Shown: positions 35,572-42,798 of the stretch, one piece after another
Position numbering within the stretch: the first letter of the stretch is position 1
Layout of the letters: each line of letters starts with the position of its first letter
Assembly: GCA_963931085.1 (NCBI GenBank)
Contig: OZ006973.1
Location: forward strand, 372,001 to 436,000
DNA from: UMGS1994 sp944386155
Lineage (GTDB): Bacteria > Bacillota > Clostridia > TANB77 > CAG-508
DNA length: 64,000 bases
Direction: 5' to 3'
Position numbers and translations under genes: made by a program
The notes under the pieces: model-generated
Seen by the model: only the letters and a program-made list of their open reading frames with translations
What the model was told of the DNA's origin: nothing
The model's database searches: none

Positions 35572-35640
35572 GATACTTGGTTATTGCACAACCTGTAAAT
35601 AATAATAAAATACGGGGGAGTGCAATTCCTCCGTAATATT
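35572..35640 (+). promoter_or_regulatory. Two-hairpin leader with complementary seven-base loops
   Basis: Hairpin 1: GGTT/AACC with loop ATTGCAC (35579-35593). Hairpin 2: nine pairs TACGGGGGA/TTCCTCCGTA region (35611-35635) with loop GTGCAAT (35620-35626). The two loops are perfect reverse complements over all seven bases, predicting a kissing-loop. The structure ends eight bases before the AAGGAGG site. It matches no riboswitch class I know. Confidence 0.6.
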
Positions 35641-35657
35641 TTAAGGAGGATGATAAG

Positions 35658-36803
35658 ATGTCAGTACTAACAGTAAAGCCAAAGTTTCTTTACCCTCATT
35701 CAAGGCAATTTCCTTTTGATGAGGTAGCGGAGAAAATAGTGAGGGAACTTAAGAAGCGGAATTTTGATATTCCAGGAATCGAAGTTGAGCTAGATTCATA
35801 TGGCTCCGGAGAAGAAAAGTATATTTATGTAAGCATGATTAAAGGAGCAGATTTCAAATTATGGTTCTGCAGAGTTCAAGGACAGCTCAGTAAATCAAAA
35901 AATGACATAGCAGCTATTCATGAAATTAAGATACCAAGGCAGGAACTTTGCGTATATGAAGATGAGTCCGGACCTACTTACCGCATTTATGTTGGAGATG
36001 ACTGGGAAAAAGACAAGGAGTGGTTTTTCAATACTATTAAAATCCATGCGAAACTAAGAGGTGAGAGTAAAAAGTATTTAATTTACTCTGGGAATACTTA
36101 CAAAAGTCGTGCAGTATATTTATTACCAGATAAAGACTTAGGAAGGGAATACGAACCAGAAGAGGGTGAACCGCAAAGAATTGAGGTTAAAGATGTTTTC
36201 AGCAATATCACAGAATACCTCACAAAAAATGTTCTTGAGTATATCTTAAAATTTCCGGAAGCAGAAGTAATAGTCGATCCAAAAATCGAAGAAGTTATTC
36301 CGTATAAAGGAAAACATACATTGCTTTATAGCTTATGTAACGGAAAAGATAAGTATATCATCGACACAGGAAAAAAGAATCCCTTAGAATTGCCTCCTGA
36401 GAAGAGATGTGTACATTTTGGGATGCGTGGAATCTGGTGTGATATAAATATAGATGGAAAAATCACACCAGAAGCTACAAAATCTGATTTCTTACCAGAA
36501 GTGGTATGGAATATGGATTGGATAAGTAGCCTTCATATTGTAGCAATCCGACCTAAATACGCAAATGGTATATTTGTAATCGATGAATCTAAGTTTGAAG
36601 AAAGAAGGCAAGAGTTATTTAAACAAATTGCACCTAGAGACACATTAACAGATGAGGAATTAGACTCTGCATATGATGCAAGAAAAGCTACAGAGATTCC
36701 GGTAAATGACTACAAAGGCGATTATAAAAAGCCGATTGTAATAATAACAAGAGAACTCGACTTTGATGAGATCGAGTGGGTTTCAGAAATGAGTTTTAAA
36801 TGA
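35658..36803 (+). CDS. Unknown protein C, foreign-looking, 381 residues
   Basis: A soluble protein starting MSVLTVKPKFLYPHSRQFPF. The N-terminal part contains GIEVELDSYGSGEEKYIYVS and DFKLWFCRVQGQ; the middle has PPEKRCVHFGMRGIWCDINI. No signal, membrane segment or known motif. The family is not recognised. Codon use (CTC, ATC, CCG, CGT, CGA) departs from neighbours. It has its own promoter, a kissing-loop leader and a GC-rich hairpin followed by an A tract after the stop. It belongs with the genes at 26351, 33948 and 38088. Confidence 0.65.
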   Translation: MSVLTVKPKFLYPHSRQFPFDEVAEKIVRELKKRNFDIPGIEVELDSYGSGEEKYIYVSMIKGADFKLWFCRVQGQLSKSKNDIAAIHEIKIPRQELCVYEDESGPTYRIYVGDDWEKDKEWFFNTIKIHAKLRGESKKYLIYSGNTYKSRAVYLLPDKDLGREYEPEEGEPQRIEVKDVFSNITEYLTKNVLEYILKFPEAEVIVDPKIEEVIPYKGKHTLLYSLCNGKDKYIIDTGKKNPLELPPEKRCVHFGMRGIWCDINIDGKITPEATKSDFLPEVVWNMDWISSLHIVAIRPKYANGIFVIDESKFEERRQELFKQIAPRDTLTDEELDSAYDARKATEIPVNDYKGDYKKPIVIITRELDFDEIEWVSEMSFK

Positions 36804-36838
36804 CTAAAAAAAACATTTCAAGTTGTACTGATTCACAG

Positions 36839-36867
36839 TCCGGGGGCATGAGCCTCCGGATAAAAAA
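36839..36867 (+). terminator. GC-rich hairpin after the 35658 gene
   Basis: Nine pairs TCCGGGGGC/GCCTCCGGA with loop ATGA, but followed by a run of As, not Ts. Its core CGGGGG/CCTCCG, including the G-U pair, is the same as in the leader hairpin of the same gene. Confidence 0.5.
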
Positions 36868-36886
36868 ATATATAATAGAAATAAAA

Positions 36887-36916
36887 AAACTCAGAAGATT
36901 TAAACTTCTGAGTTTT
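36887..36916 (-). terminator. Terminator of rplM-rpsI, bidirectional
   Basis: Perfect AAAACTCAGAAG/CTTCTGAGTTTT stem with loop ATTTAAA; T-rich on the minus strand after the stem. Confidence 0.85.
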
Positions 36917-36934
36917 AATAATTGTTTTAAAATA

Positions 36935-37339
36935 TTATCTCTTAGAGAATTGTGGAGCTTTTCTAGCTTTCTTAAGACCATATTTCTTTCTTTCTTTCAT
37001 ACGTGGATCTCTTGTTAAGAATCCGTTTGATTTTAAAACTGGTCTGAATTCAGCATTTGCTTCAACTAAAGCTCTAGCTATACCATGTCTTATAGCACCT
37101 GCTTGACCTGTATAACCTCCACCTTGAACTTTACAAATTACATCATATTTTGAAACTGTATTTGTTGCTGTTAAAGGTTGTTTTACTATAACTTTTAATA
37201 TTTCTGTTCCGAAGTATTCATCTAAAGGAGCACCATTTACTGTAATTGTTCCATTTCCTTCTGTAAGTCTTACTCTAGCTATTGATTTTTTTCTTCTACC
37301 TGTTCCAGCAAAAACTATTTTTTCAGATTTCTTTGCCAT
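36935..37339 (-). CDS. rpsI: 30S ribosomal protein S9
   Basis: 134 residues. FAGTGRRKKSIARVRL at the start and the basic C-terminal tail RKKYGLKKARKAPQFSKR, which reaches the ribosomal P site, are diagnostic. It starts one base after the rplM stop, so the two are co-translated. Confidence 0.97.
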   Translation of the reverse strand: MAKKSEKIVFAGTGRRKKSIARVRLTEGNGTITVNGAPLDEYFGTEILKVIVKQPLTATNTVSKYDVICKVQGGGYTGQAGAIRHGIARALVEANAEFRPVLKSNGFLTRDPRMKERKKYGLKKARKAPQFSKR

Positions 37340-37340
37340 A

Positions 37341-37778
37341 TTATTTTACCTCCCATACTTCTGGTTTTTGAGCGATATTTTCATGTTCGCTACCTGCATA
37401 AACTCTTAATTTTTTAACCATTTGTCTTCCTAATTTTGTATGAGGAAGCATTCCTTTTATAGCAATCATCATAGCTTTTTCAGGAGATTTTTCCATCATT
37501 ACTCTAGCTGATGTTTCATGCATTCCTCCGATGTATCCTGAATGATGTCTATAAACTTTTTGATCTAATTTTTTTCCTGTTAAGATTGCATCTTTACAGT
37601 TTAAAATAATTACGTGATCACCTGTATCAATATTTGGTGTATAAGTTGGTTTGTGTTTTCCACTTAATAATTTAGCAGCTTCAGTAGCAACTCTACCTAA
37701 TGGTTTGTTAGCTGCATCAATTATATACCATTTACTTTCTATTTCGCTTTTTTTAGCACTATATGTAGTATTATTCAT
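37341..37778 (-). CDS. rplM: 50S ribosomal protein L13
   Basis: 145 residues. WYIIDAANKPLGRVATEAA, LSGKHKPTYTPNIDTGDHV and KMLPHTKLGRQ-type sequence (GMLPHTKLGRQMVKKL) identify L13. The start is ATG 37778 with GGAGGG upstream. It leads a two-gene transcript with rpsI, preceded by a structured leader and a consensus promoter. Confidence 0.97.
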   Translation of the reverse strand: MNNTTYSAKKSEIESKWYIIDAANKPLGRVATEAAKLLSGKHKPTYTPNIDTGDHVIILNCKDAILTGKKLDQKVYRHHSGYIGGMHETSARVMMEKSPEKAMMIAIKGMLPHTKLGRQMVKKLRVYAGSEHENIAQKPEVWEVK

Positions 37779-37827
37779 GGTAATAAATACCCTCCATTCA
37801 TAAATTTTATTTTAATCTATATATAAT

Positions 37828-37862
37828 TTATAAGACTACTACCGGGGAGAAGTAACTTATAA
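37828..37862 (-). promoter_or_regulatory. Candidate ribosomal-protein leader hairpin upstream of rplM
   Basis: On the minus strand TTATAAG/CTTATAA encloses a pocket with CTCCCCGGTAGTAG, the only GC-rich stretch in the leader. It is a plausible L13-type autoregulatory leader, by position and form only. Confidence 0.45.
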
Positions 37863-37889
37863 ATACATATTTTAATACAATGCGTATCT

Positions 37890-37918
37890 ATTTTAAAACA
37901 AATTTTATAAAAAGTCAA
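37890..37918 (-). promoter_or_regulatory. Promoter of rplM-rpsI
   Basis: Minus-strand TTGACT (37913-37918), 17-base spacer, TAAAAT (37890-37895). Confidence 0.7.
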
Positions 37919-37945
37919 GCAAAATTAATACAAAATTAGAAAGAT

Positions 37946-37974
37946 TTGAAAAATGCTTTAAAATATGCTAAAAT
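37946..37974 (+). promoter_or_regulatory. Promoter of the foreign gene at 38088
   Basis: TTGAAA (37946-37951), 17-base spacer, TAAAAT (37969-37974), divergent from the rplM promoter. Predicted start about 37981. Confidence 0.65.
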
Positions 37975-37980
37975 ATTAGA

Positions 37981-38037
37981 AGATATGGTCTTTTTTTGGA
38001 CCTGCATATGTATAGAAATATATATTATGCAATATCT
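37981..38037 (+). promoter_or_regulatory. Three-way-junction leader of the 38088 gene
   Basis: P1 AGATAT/ATATCT (37981-37986 with 38032-38037) encloses P2 GGTC/GACC (37987-38002, T loop) and P3 TGCAT/ATGCA (38003-38031, inner AT pairs, loop AGAA). The three helices follow one another with no linker bases, and P1 begins at the predicted transcript start. No known riboswitch class fits. Confidence 0.5.
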
Positions 38038-38041
38038 ATTT

Positions 38042-38054
38042 TAAGAGAGTGTGC
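38042..38054. repeat. 13-base inverted repeat, left copy
   Basis: TAAGAGAGTGTGC is the exact reverse complement of GCACACTCTCTTA at 38792-38804, on the other side of the 38088 gene. Confidence 0.7.
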
Positions 38055-38087
38055 TTTCATTATAATTAATGTAGGAGGGATTATGAC

Positions 38088-38780
38088 ATGATAGAAAAAG
38101 GAAATGAAAGCAAAGAGTTAGCTGGGCAAAACCAGCAGGAGCAGATTGAAGAAATGTCTGCAAGTGAAGATGTACGGGATGAGATGGAACTAGAAATTGA
38201 GGATAAGTTAAAAGAGTACGATACCCCATTTGAAGTTTTTTTCAATATTCTCGGGAAAATTGCAATTGCAGTGGTAATCATTTCAATGATGCTGTTTTGT
38301 TTTAGTCTGATAAAGGAAAGAGTTACCCTTAAAAATCAGATTTTCGAAATGCAAGCAGTAATCGATGATCAGGAAGCACTTTTGTCAGCAGATTATAGAG
38401 TAGTTGATTTTGATTCAATCTACGATTCGGAATCTGACGATTTTATGAAGTTGCTCATGGGTGAGATGAAAAATACCCAAGTATATTTCGAGAATCGAAT
38501 TTATTCTCTTGCTGTTCAACAACTTAATGAGGAGAATATAATTAGATTTTATCAGAATCAGCTAGAGACCATCGAAAATGAAGATACGAAGGTCATGCTA
38601 CAAGAGCTACTTGATAACCACAAAAAAATGAGCGAGGACTTACAGGACGATATCACCGAGACACAATCATTACTTGAAGAACTTTACGAAGTAATGGACA
38701 TAATTGAATCAGGTGAAATGATTCCTGAAGAGGAGCTTGAAGAAATTTTCCAAACAGAACAAGAGCTTGAAATTCTGTAA
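38088..38780 (+). CDS. Unknown protein D, foreign-looking, membrane, 230 residues
   Basis: Acidic N-terminal region (about 1-45, SASEDVRDEMELEIEDKLKE), one membrane segment at about 60-80 (AIAVVIISMMLFCFSLI), and then a long acidic extracytoplasmic coiled-coil-like region (QLETIENEDTKVMLQELLDN). No family recognised. Codon use is GC-richer than in flanking ribosomal genes. AGGAGGG serves ATG 38088; a two-codon ATGACATGA minigene overlaps that start. Own promoter, folded leader and following hairpin, flanked by 13-base inverted repeats. Confidence 0.65.
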   Translation: MIEKGNESKELAGQNQQEQIEEMSASEDVRDEMELEIEDKLKEYDTPFEVFFNILGKIAIAVVIISMMLFCFSLIKERVTLKNQIFEMQAVIDDQEALLSADYRVVDFDSIYDSESDDFMKLLMGEMKNTQVYFENRIYSLAVQQLNEENIIRFYQNQLETIENEDTKVMLQELLDNHKKMSEDLQDDITETQSLLEELYEVMDIIESGEMIPEEELEEIFQTEQELEIL

Positions 38781-38791
38781 CTAGTAAACCC

Positions 38792-38804
38792 GCACACTCT
38801 CTTA
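38792..38804. repeat. 13-base inverted repeat, right copy
   Basis: GCACACTCTCTTA, exact inverted partner of 38042-38054. In RNA the two would pair the leader with the 3' untranslated region. Confidence 0.7.
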
Positions 38805-38805
38805 G

Positions 38806-38842
38806 TTACCGAAAACCTGCATAAGGTTTTCGGTAAAAAAAA
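38806..38842 (+). terminator. Hairpin after the 38088 gene
   Basis: 13 pairs TTACCGAAAACCT/AGGTTTTCGGTAA, loop GCATA, followed by As instead of Ts, like the hairpin after the 35658 gene. Confidence 0.55.
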
Positions 38843-38879
38843 CATTTTATAAATATTTTTAAGTTTAAATGAAAATATG

Positions 38880-38908
38880 TTGACAAATATATAATAATGT
38901 GCTAATAT
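38880..38908 (+). promoter_or_regulatory. Promoter of infC-rpmI-rplT
   Basis: TTGACA (38880-38885), 17-base spacer, TAATAT (38903-38908). Confidence 0.7.
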
Positions 38909-38914
38909 ATATGA

Positions 38915-39071
38915 AGTTTCAAGAAGAAGTCATCCACTTCTCACCTTATCTAAGTTATGGAAAAAGGTAATAAAATTTAATATTTAAACATATAAATGAA
39001 ATTTATTTTTATGTTTAATTATAATTTTAGTTTGTGGATTGGCTTGTTTTTAGAAAACAAGTCATTTTTTT
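38915..39071 (+). promoter_or_regulatory. L20-type ribosomal leader with terminator
   Basis: AAGTCATCCAC in the early leader can pair with GTGGATTGGCTT, while GGCTTGTTTT/AAAACAAGTC (39041-39063) followed by seven Ts forms the alternative terminator. This is the standard arrangement by which L20 represses infC-rpmI-rplT in Firmicutes. Confidence 0.8.
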
Positions 39072-39111
39072 ATATGAAAAATGAACGTACAAAGATGTGG
39101 AGGTGTTTTAT

Positions 39112-39618
39112 ATAAAACAAGAATTACCTATTAATGGGCAAATAAAACAAAGCACAGTACAAGTAATTAGCGAAAACGGTGAAAGATTAGGAGAAATGAA
39201 TACAGATGAAGCAATAGACTTAGCTGCAAGCAAAGGATTAGATTTAGTTTTAGTTTCACCTAATGCAAATGTTCCAGTTTGTAAAATAATGAATTATGGA
39301 AAATACAAATTCGAACAAGCAAAAAGAGAAAAAGAAGCTAGAAAAAATCAAAAAGCAGTAGAAGTTAAAGAAGTAAGAGTTACTCCAAATATAGGTAGCC
39401 ATGATTTTGAGTTCAAATGCAAAAATGCAAGAGGATTTTTAGAATCAGGAAACAAAGTTAAATTCACTGTTAGATTCAGAGGTAGAGAATTAAACAACGT
39501 TAAAGCAGGAGAAACAGTACTTAACAAATTTGCTGAAGAGCTTGCTGAAATATCAGTTGTTGAAAAGCCACCTCGTTTAGAAGGTAAAACAATGTTTTTA
39601 ATACTAGCTAAGAAATAG
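39112..39618 (+). CDS. infC: Translation initiation factor IF-3, apparent ATA start
   Basis: 168 residues from ATA 39112, eight bases after GGAGG (39099-39103). The only upstream in-frame starts are GTG codons inside or before that site, and no in-frame ATG is usable. The protein is typical: MNTDEAIDLAASKGLDLVLV, PVCKIMNYGKYKFEQ, FTVRFRGRELNN. Many infC genes use rare starts so that IF-3 represses its own synthesis; an ATA start would fit. It is followed by rpmI after 14 bases. Confidence 0.9.
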   Translation: MKQELPINGQIKQSTVQVISENGERLGEMNTDEAIDLAASKGLDLVLVSPNANVPVCKIMNYGKYKFEQAKREKEARKNQKAVEVKEVRVTPNIGSHDFEFKCKNARGFLESGNKVKFTVRFRGRELNNVKAGETVLNKFAEELAEISVVEKPPRLEGKTMFLILAKK

Positions 39619-39632
39619 AAAGGAGAATTATT

Positions 39633-39833
39633 ATGCCAAAATTAAAAACAAATAAAGCTGCAAGTAAAAGATACGGTTTTACAGGTAGTGGAAAAGTAAA
39701 AAGAACAAAAGCTAATAGAAGACATTTATTAGCAAACAAAACAAAGAGACAAAAACATACAGCAAGAGTACAAGACGGAATATTAGATAACACATGTAAA
39801 TCACATGTTAAGAAATTATTACCATATCAATAA
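39633..39833 (+). CDS. rpmI: 50S ribosomal protein L35
   Basis: 66 residues: MPKLKTNKAASKRYGFTGSG and AYRRHLL-like ANRRHLLANKTKRQK. Between infC and rplT as usual. AAAGGAGA precedes the ATG. Confidence 0.97.
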   Translation: MPKLKTNKAASKRYGFTGSGKVKRTKANRRHLLANKTKRQKHTARVQDGILDNTCKSHVKKLLPYQ

Positions 39834-39863
39834 AATTTAGAGTTAAAAAGGAGTTGAATATAA

Positions 39864-40214
39864 ATGGCAAGAGTAAAAACAGCAAGAACTACAAGAGCAA
39901 GACATAAAAAAGTAATTAAACAAGCAAAAGGTTACTATGGTGCAAAACACTACAGATTTAGAATGGCTAAACAAGCTGTTATGAAATCTGGTATGTATGC
40001 TTATGTAGGAAGAAAAGATAAAAAGAGTAATTTCAGAAAATTATGGATTATAAGAATAAATGCAGCAGCTAGAATGAATGGTTTAACATATAGCAAATTA
40101 ATCTCAGGATTAAAGAAAGCTAATGTTACAATCAACAGAAAAATGTTAGCTGAAATAGCAGTTTCTGATCCAAAAGCTTTTACTGAAATAGCTGAAATAG
40201 CAAAAAAAGCTTAA
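39864..40214 (+). CDS. rplT: 50S ribosomal protein L20
   Basis: 116 residues: MARVKTARTTRARHKKVIKQ, AKGYYGAKHYRFRMAKQAV and NGLTYSKLISGLKKA. L20 also acts as the repressor of its own operon through the leader upstream of infC. AAAAGGAG precedes the ATG. Confidence 0.97.
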   Translation: MARVKTARTTRARHKKVIKQAKGYYGAKHYRFRMAKQAVMKSGMYAYVGRKDKKSNFRKLWIIRINAAARMNGLTYSKLISGLKKANVTINRKMLAEIAVSDPKAFTEIAEIAKKA

Positions 40215-40238
40215 TTTAAGTATAGTCAAAAATATGTA

Positions 40239-40272
40239 GAAAAGCGGTATATTTTATATATCGTTTTTTTAT
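40239..40272 (+). terminator. Terminator after rplT, then AT-rich spacer
   Basis: AAAGCGGTATA pairs with TATATCGTTTT (G-U pairs) and is followed by Ts. The remaining spacer to 40529 is very AT-rich; I see no gene or clear site in it. Confidence 0.65.
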
Positions 40273-40544
40273 TTTTGCAGTTTTTTAAAATAATAATTTT
40301 TATATAAATATTTGTTTAAATTTTTATATCATTTATATTACTTTTAAAAATCACATGGACAAAGATTTTATTATTTGATAATATTTAAAAAGATTTAGTA
40401 TTTTTTAGTATTTTAAAATTAAGATTAAATAAAAAAATATTAAATAATATATTGATTATTATTTAAAAATATAATATATAAAAATATACGTTATTAATTT
40501 TACAAAATTAATAATTCATAAATAAAAATATGAGGGAGGTTTTT

Positions 40545-41066
40545 ATGAACGAAACAATCCAAAGTATATTAAATAGAAGAAGTATAAGAGAATTTAAAGA
40601 AGAACAAATAAATGATGAAGATTTAAATATAATATTAGAATGTGGAAGATATGCGCCAAGTGGAATGAATAGACAATCATATGCTTTTGTTGCTATTCAA
40701 AACGAAGAGATGATGCATGAACTTGTTAATGAATGTATGCAAATTACAGGAAGAGATGGAAGTCCTTTTTATGGAGCTCCCACTGTAATATTAGTTTTTG
40801 GAGATGTAAATAGCAATACTTATATTAAAGATGCGTCCACTGCAATAGAGAATATGCATATAGCAGCTACTGCATTAAATCTTGGAGCATGCTGGATTAA
40901 CTGCGTAGATGATTTATTTAATAGTAAAAAAGGAGAAAAATTAAGAGAAGAGATAGAAATTCCTAATAATTATAAATGTGTAGGATCACTTGCTTTAGGA
41001 TATATTAAAGGAGATTATCCAGAAGCAAAGCCAAGAAAAGAAAATATAGTAAAAATCATAAAATAA
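40545..41066 (+). CDS. Nitroreductase family protein
   Basis: 173 residues from ATG 40545, five bases after GGGAGG; an ATG at 40530 is upstream of that site. NRRSIREFKEEQI and CGRYAPSGMNRQSYAF bind FMN; TAIENMHIAATALNLGACWI and SLALGYIKGDYPEAKPRK are typical of the family. NAD(P)H-dependent reduction of an unknown substrate. Confidence 0.88.
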   Translation: MNETIQSILNRRSIREFKEEQINDEDLNIILECGRYAPSGMNRQSYAFVAIQNEEMMHELVNECMQITGRDGSPFYGAPTVILVFGDVNSNTYIKDASTAIENMHIAATALNLGACWINCVDDLFNSKKGEKLREEIEIPNNYKCVGSLALGYIKGDYPEAKPRKENIVKIIK

Positions 41067-41092
41067 AATTTATAATAGTTAGGAAGAAAGAA

Positions 41093-41872
41093 ATGATAGA
41101 TTTAGTTAAAGCAGAAAAAGTATTTAAGTCATATGTTGAAAAATATAATACAGAAGATGATAAAATTGAACTTAAAATAAAACACACTTATGGAGTAGTT
41201 TCCATGAGTGGTTTTATTGCGACAAAATTAGGTCTTGATGAAGAAAATATTAAATTAGCAAAATTAATTGCATTATTACATGATATAGGAAGATTCGAGC
41301 AAGCTAAAAAATATGATTGTTTCATAGACTCAAAAGAAATAGATCATGCAGAATATGGTGTTGAGATTTTATTTGAAAATAATTTGATTAGAACTTTTAT
41401 AAAAGATAAGAAGTATGATAATATCATTTTAAAGGCAATAAAGAATCATAATAAATATGAGATAGAAGAAGGATTATCTGATGAAGAATTACTTCATAGT
41501 AAAATTATAAGAGATGCAGATAAAACAGATAATTTAAGAATAAAATATACAGAAGAATTTGAGACTTTATTTGATGCAAAAGAAGAAGAAATAGAAAATG
41601 AAAAAATAAGTGATAAAGTTTATGAAGATTTTATGAATCATAAACAAATAAGATGTGAAGATAGAGTTACGCATCTTGACTTTTGGGTATGTTTTGCAGG
41701 TTGGATTTATGATTTTAATTTTGATATAGGAATACAATATATAAAAGATAATGAATGTATAGATAAATTAATAGATAGGATTGATTATAAAGATCCTGAT
41801 ACGAAAAAGAAAATGAAAGAGATAAAAAAACATGCAAAAAAATATTTAAATAAAGTAAAATTACAAAAGTAG
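41093..41872 (+). CDS. HD-domain phosphohydrolase
   Basis: 259 residues. HTYGVV...LIALLHDIGRFEQ gives the HD metal site (H near 29, HD near 62), with KNHNKYEIEEG and RDADKTDNLRI as later ligands. The family hydrolyses phosphates of nucleotides or similar. It starts 26 bases after the nitroreductase, with a weak AGGAAGA site. Confidence 0.82.
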   Translation: MIDLVKAEKVFKSYVEKYNTEDDKIELKIKHTYGVVSMSGFIATKLGLDEENIKLAKLIALLHDIGRFEQAKKYDCFIDSKEIDHAEYGVEILFENNLIRTFIKDKKYDNIILKAIKNHNKYEIEEGLSDEELLHSKIIRDADKTDNLRIKYTEEFETLFDAKEEEIENEKISDKVYEDFMNHKQIRCEDRVTHLDFWVCFAGWIYDFNFDIGIQYIKDNECIDKLIDRIDYKDPDTKKKMKEIKKHAKKYLNKVKLQK

Positions 41873-41896
41873 AAGTATTTGATACTTCTACTTTTT
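41865..41896 (+). terminator. Terminator overlapping the HD gene stop
   Basis: AAAAGTAGAAGTA/TACTTCTACTTTT stem, loop TTTGA, then T. The stem includes the final codons. Confidence 0.8.
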
Positions 41897-42035
41897 GTGT
41901 ATATAATTATAAAAAAGTGAATCTAATTTTTTAAAATTAAGTATTAAAATCAAATATTTATAAATATGTATTAAAAATTTAAGATCTTAAGATTTTAATA
42001 TTGAAAAGTATTATAATTAAGAAAGGGGATGTAAA

Positions 42036-42569
42036 ATGAAAACAGAATATGAAGTAAGAGTTTTAGAAATAGATAAAGATGAATTAATTAGAAAATTAGA
42101 AAATTTAAATGCTACAAAAGTAGGAGAATTTAATCAAAAAAGATATGTATATGATACTATTCCAAAAGAAAACGGAAAATGGATAAGATTAAGGACAAAT
42201 GGAAAAGAAACAACTTTAACATTTAAAGATGTAACAAGTGATAAAATAGATGGTACTAAAGAAGTTGAGATTGAAGTTTCTGATTTAGAACTAACAAATG
42301 AATTTTTAAATAAAATAGGATTTTTTAGTAAAGCTTATCAGGAAAATAATAGGATTAGATATATTTTAGATGATGTAGAATTAGATATTGATTCATGGCC
42401 ACTTATTCCGACATATTTAGAAATAGAAGGAAAAGATGAAAACTCTGTATTAGATATGATAGAAAAGTTAGAATTAGATAAATCAAAGGTTACTTCTTTA
42501 GATGTTCAAAGCGTTTATGAGAAATTTTATAATATAGATATTTCTAAAATAAAAGACTTAAGATTTTAA
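42036..42569 (+). CDS. CYTH domain protein (CyaB/ThTPase-like)
   Basis: 177 residues. The N-terminal EYEVRVLEID is the ExExR/K signature; KWIRLRTNGKETTLTFKD and EVEIEVSDLE, YLEIEGKDENSV complete the triphosphate tunnel. Members are class IV adenylate cyclases or thiamine/inorganic triphosphatases; which activity applies here is not clear. AAAGGGGATG supplies its ribosome site. It may be under the control of its own weak promoter. Confidence 0.85.
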   Translation: MKTEYEVRVLEIDKDELIRKLENLNATKVGEFNQKRYVYDTIPKENGKWIRLRTNGKETTLTFKDVTSDKIDGTKEVEIEVSDLELTNEFLNKIGFFSKAYQENNRIRYILDDVELDIDSWPLIPTYLEIEGKDENSVLDMIEKLELDKSKVTSLDVQSVYEKFYNIDISKIKDLRF

Positions 42570-42590
42570 TGATATTATTTATGTAAATCA

Positions 42591-42618
42591 TTGACAAAAT
42601 TAATTTTGAGTGTATAAT
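42591..42618 (+). promoter_or_regulatory. metK promoter
   Basis: TTGACA (42591-42596), 16-base spacer, TATAAT (42613-42618). Confidence 0.8.
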
Positions 42619-42640
42619 AGATTCTGTAAATTAAATAAGA

Positions 42641-42779
42641 AATTATCAAGAGTGGACGAGAGATTCGGCTTTATGACTCCACAGCAACCTGAAAAATTTA
42701 AGGTGCTAATACCGACAAAGCAAAAGCTTTGGATGATAAAATTAATGATTATTACCTTTGCTTTTAGCAAAGGTTTTTT
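42641..42779 (+). promoter_or_regulatory. SAM-I riboswitch with terminator
   Basis: The aptamer core ATCAAGAGTGG, GACTCCACAGCAACC and GGTGCTAATACC are the S-box signatures (42641-42739). ACCTTTGC/GCAAAGGT (42754-42774) followed by Ts is the expression platform. SAM binding should end transcription before metK. Confidence 0.93.
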
Positions 42780-42798
42780 GTTTTATAGGAGGAGAGAA

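Noticed and set aside
42610..42798. N-terminal extension of MetK
   Set aside because: The open frame upstream runs through the SAM riboswitch and terminator; the strong AGGAGG and conserved start are at 42799.
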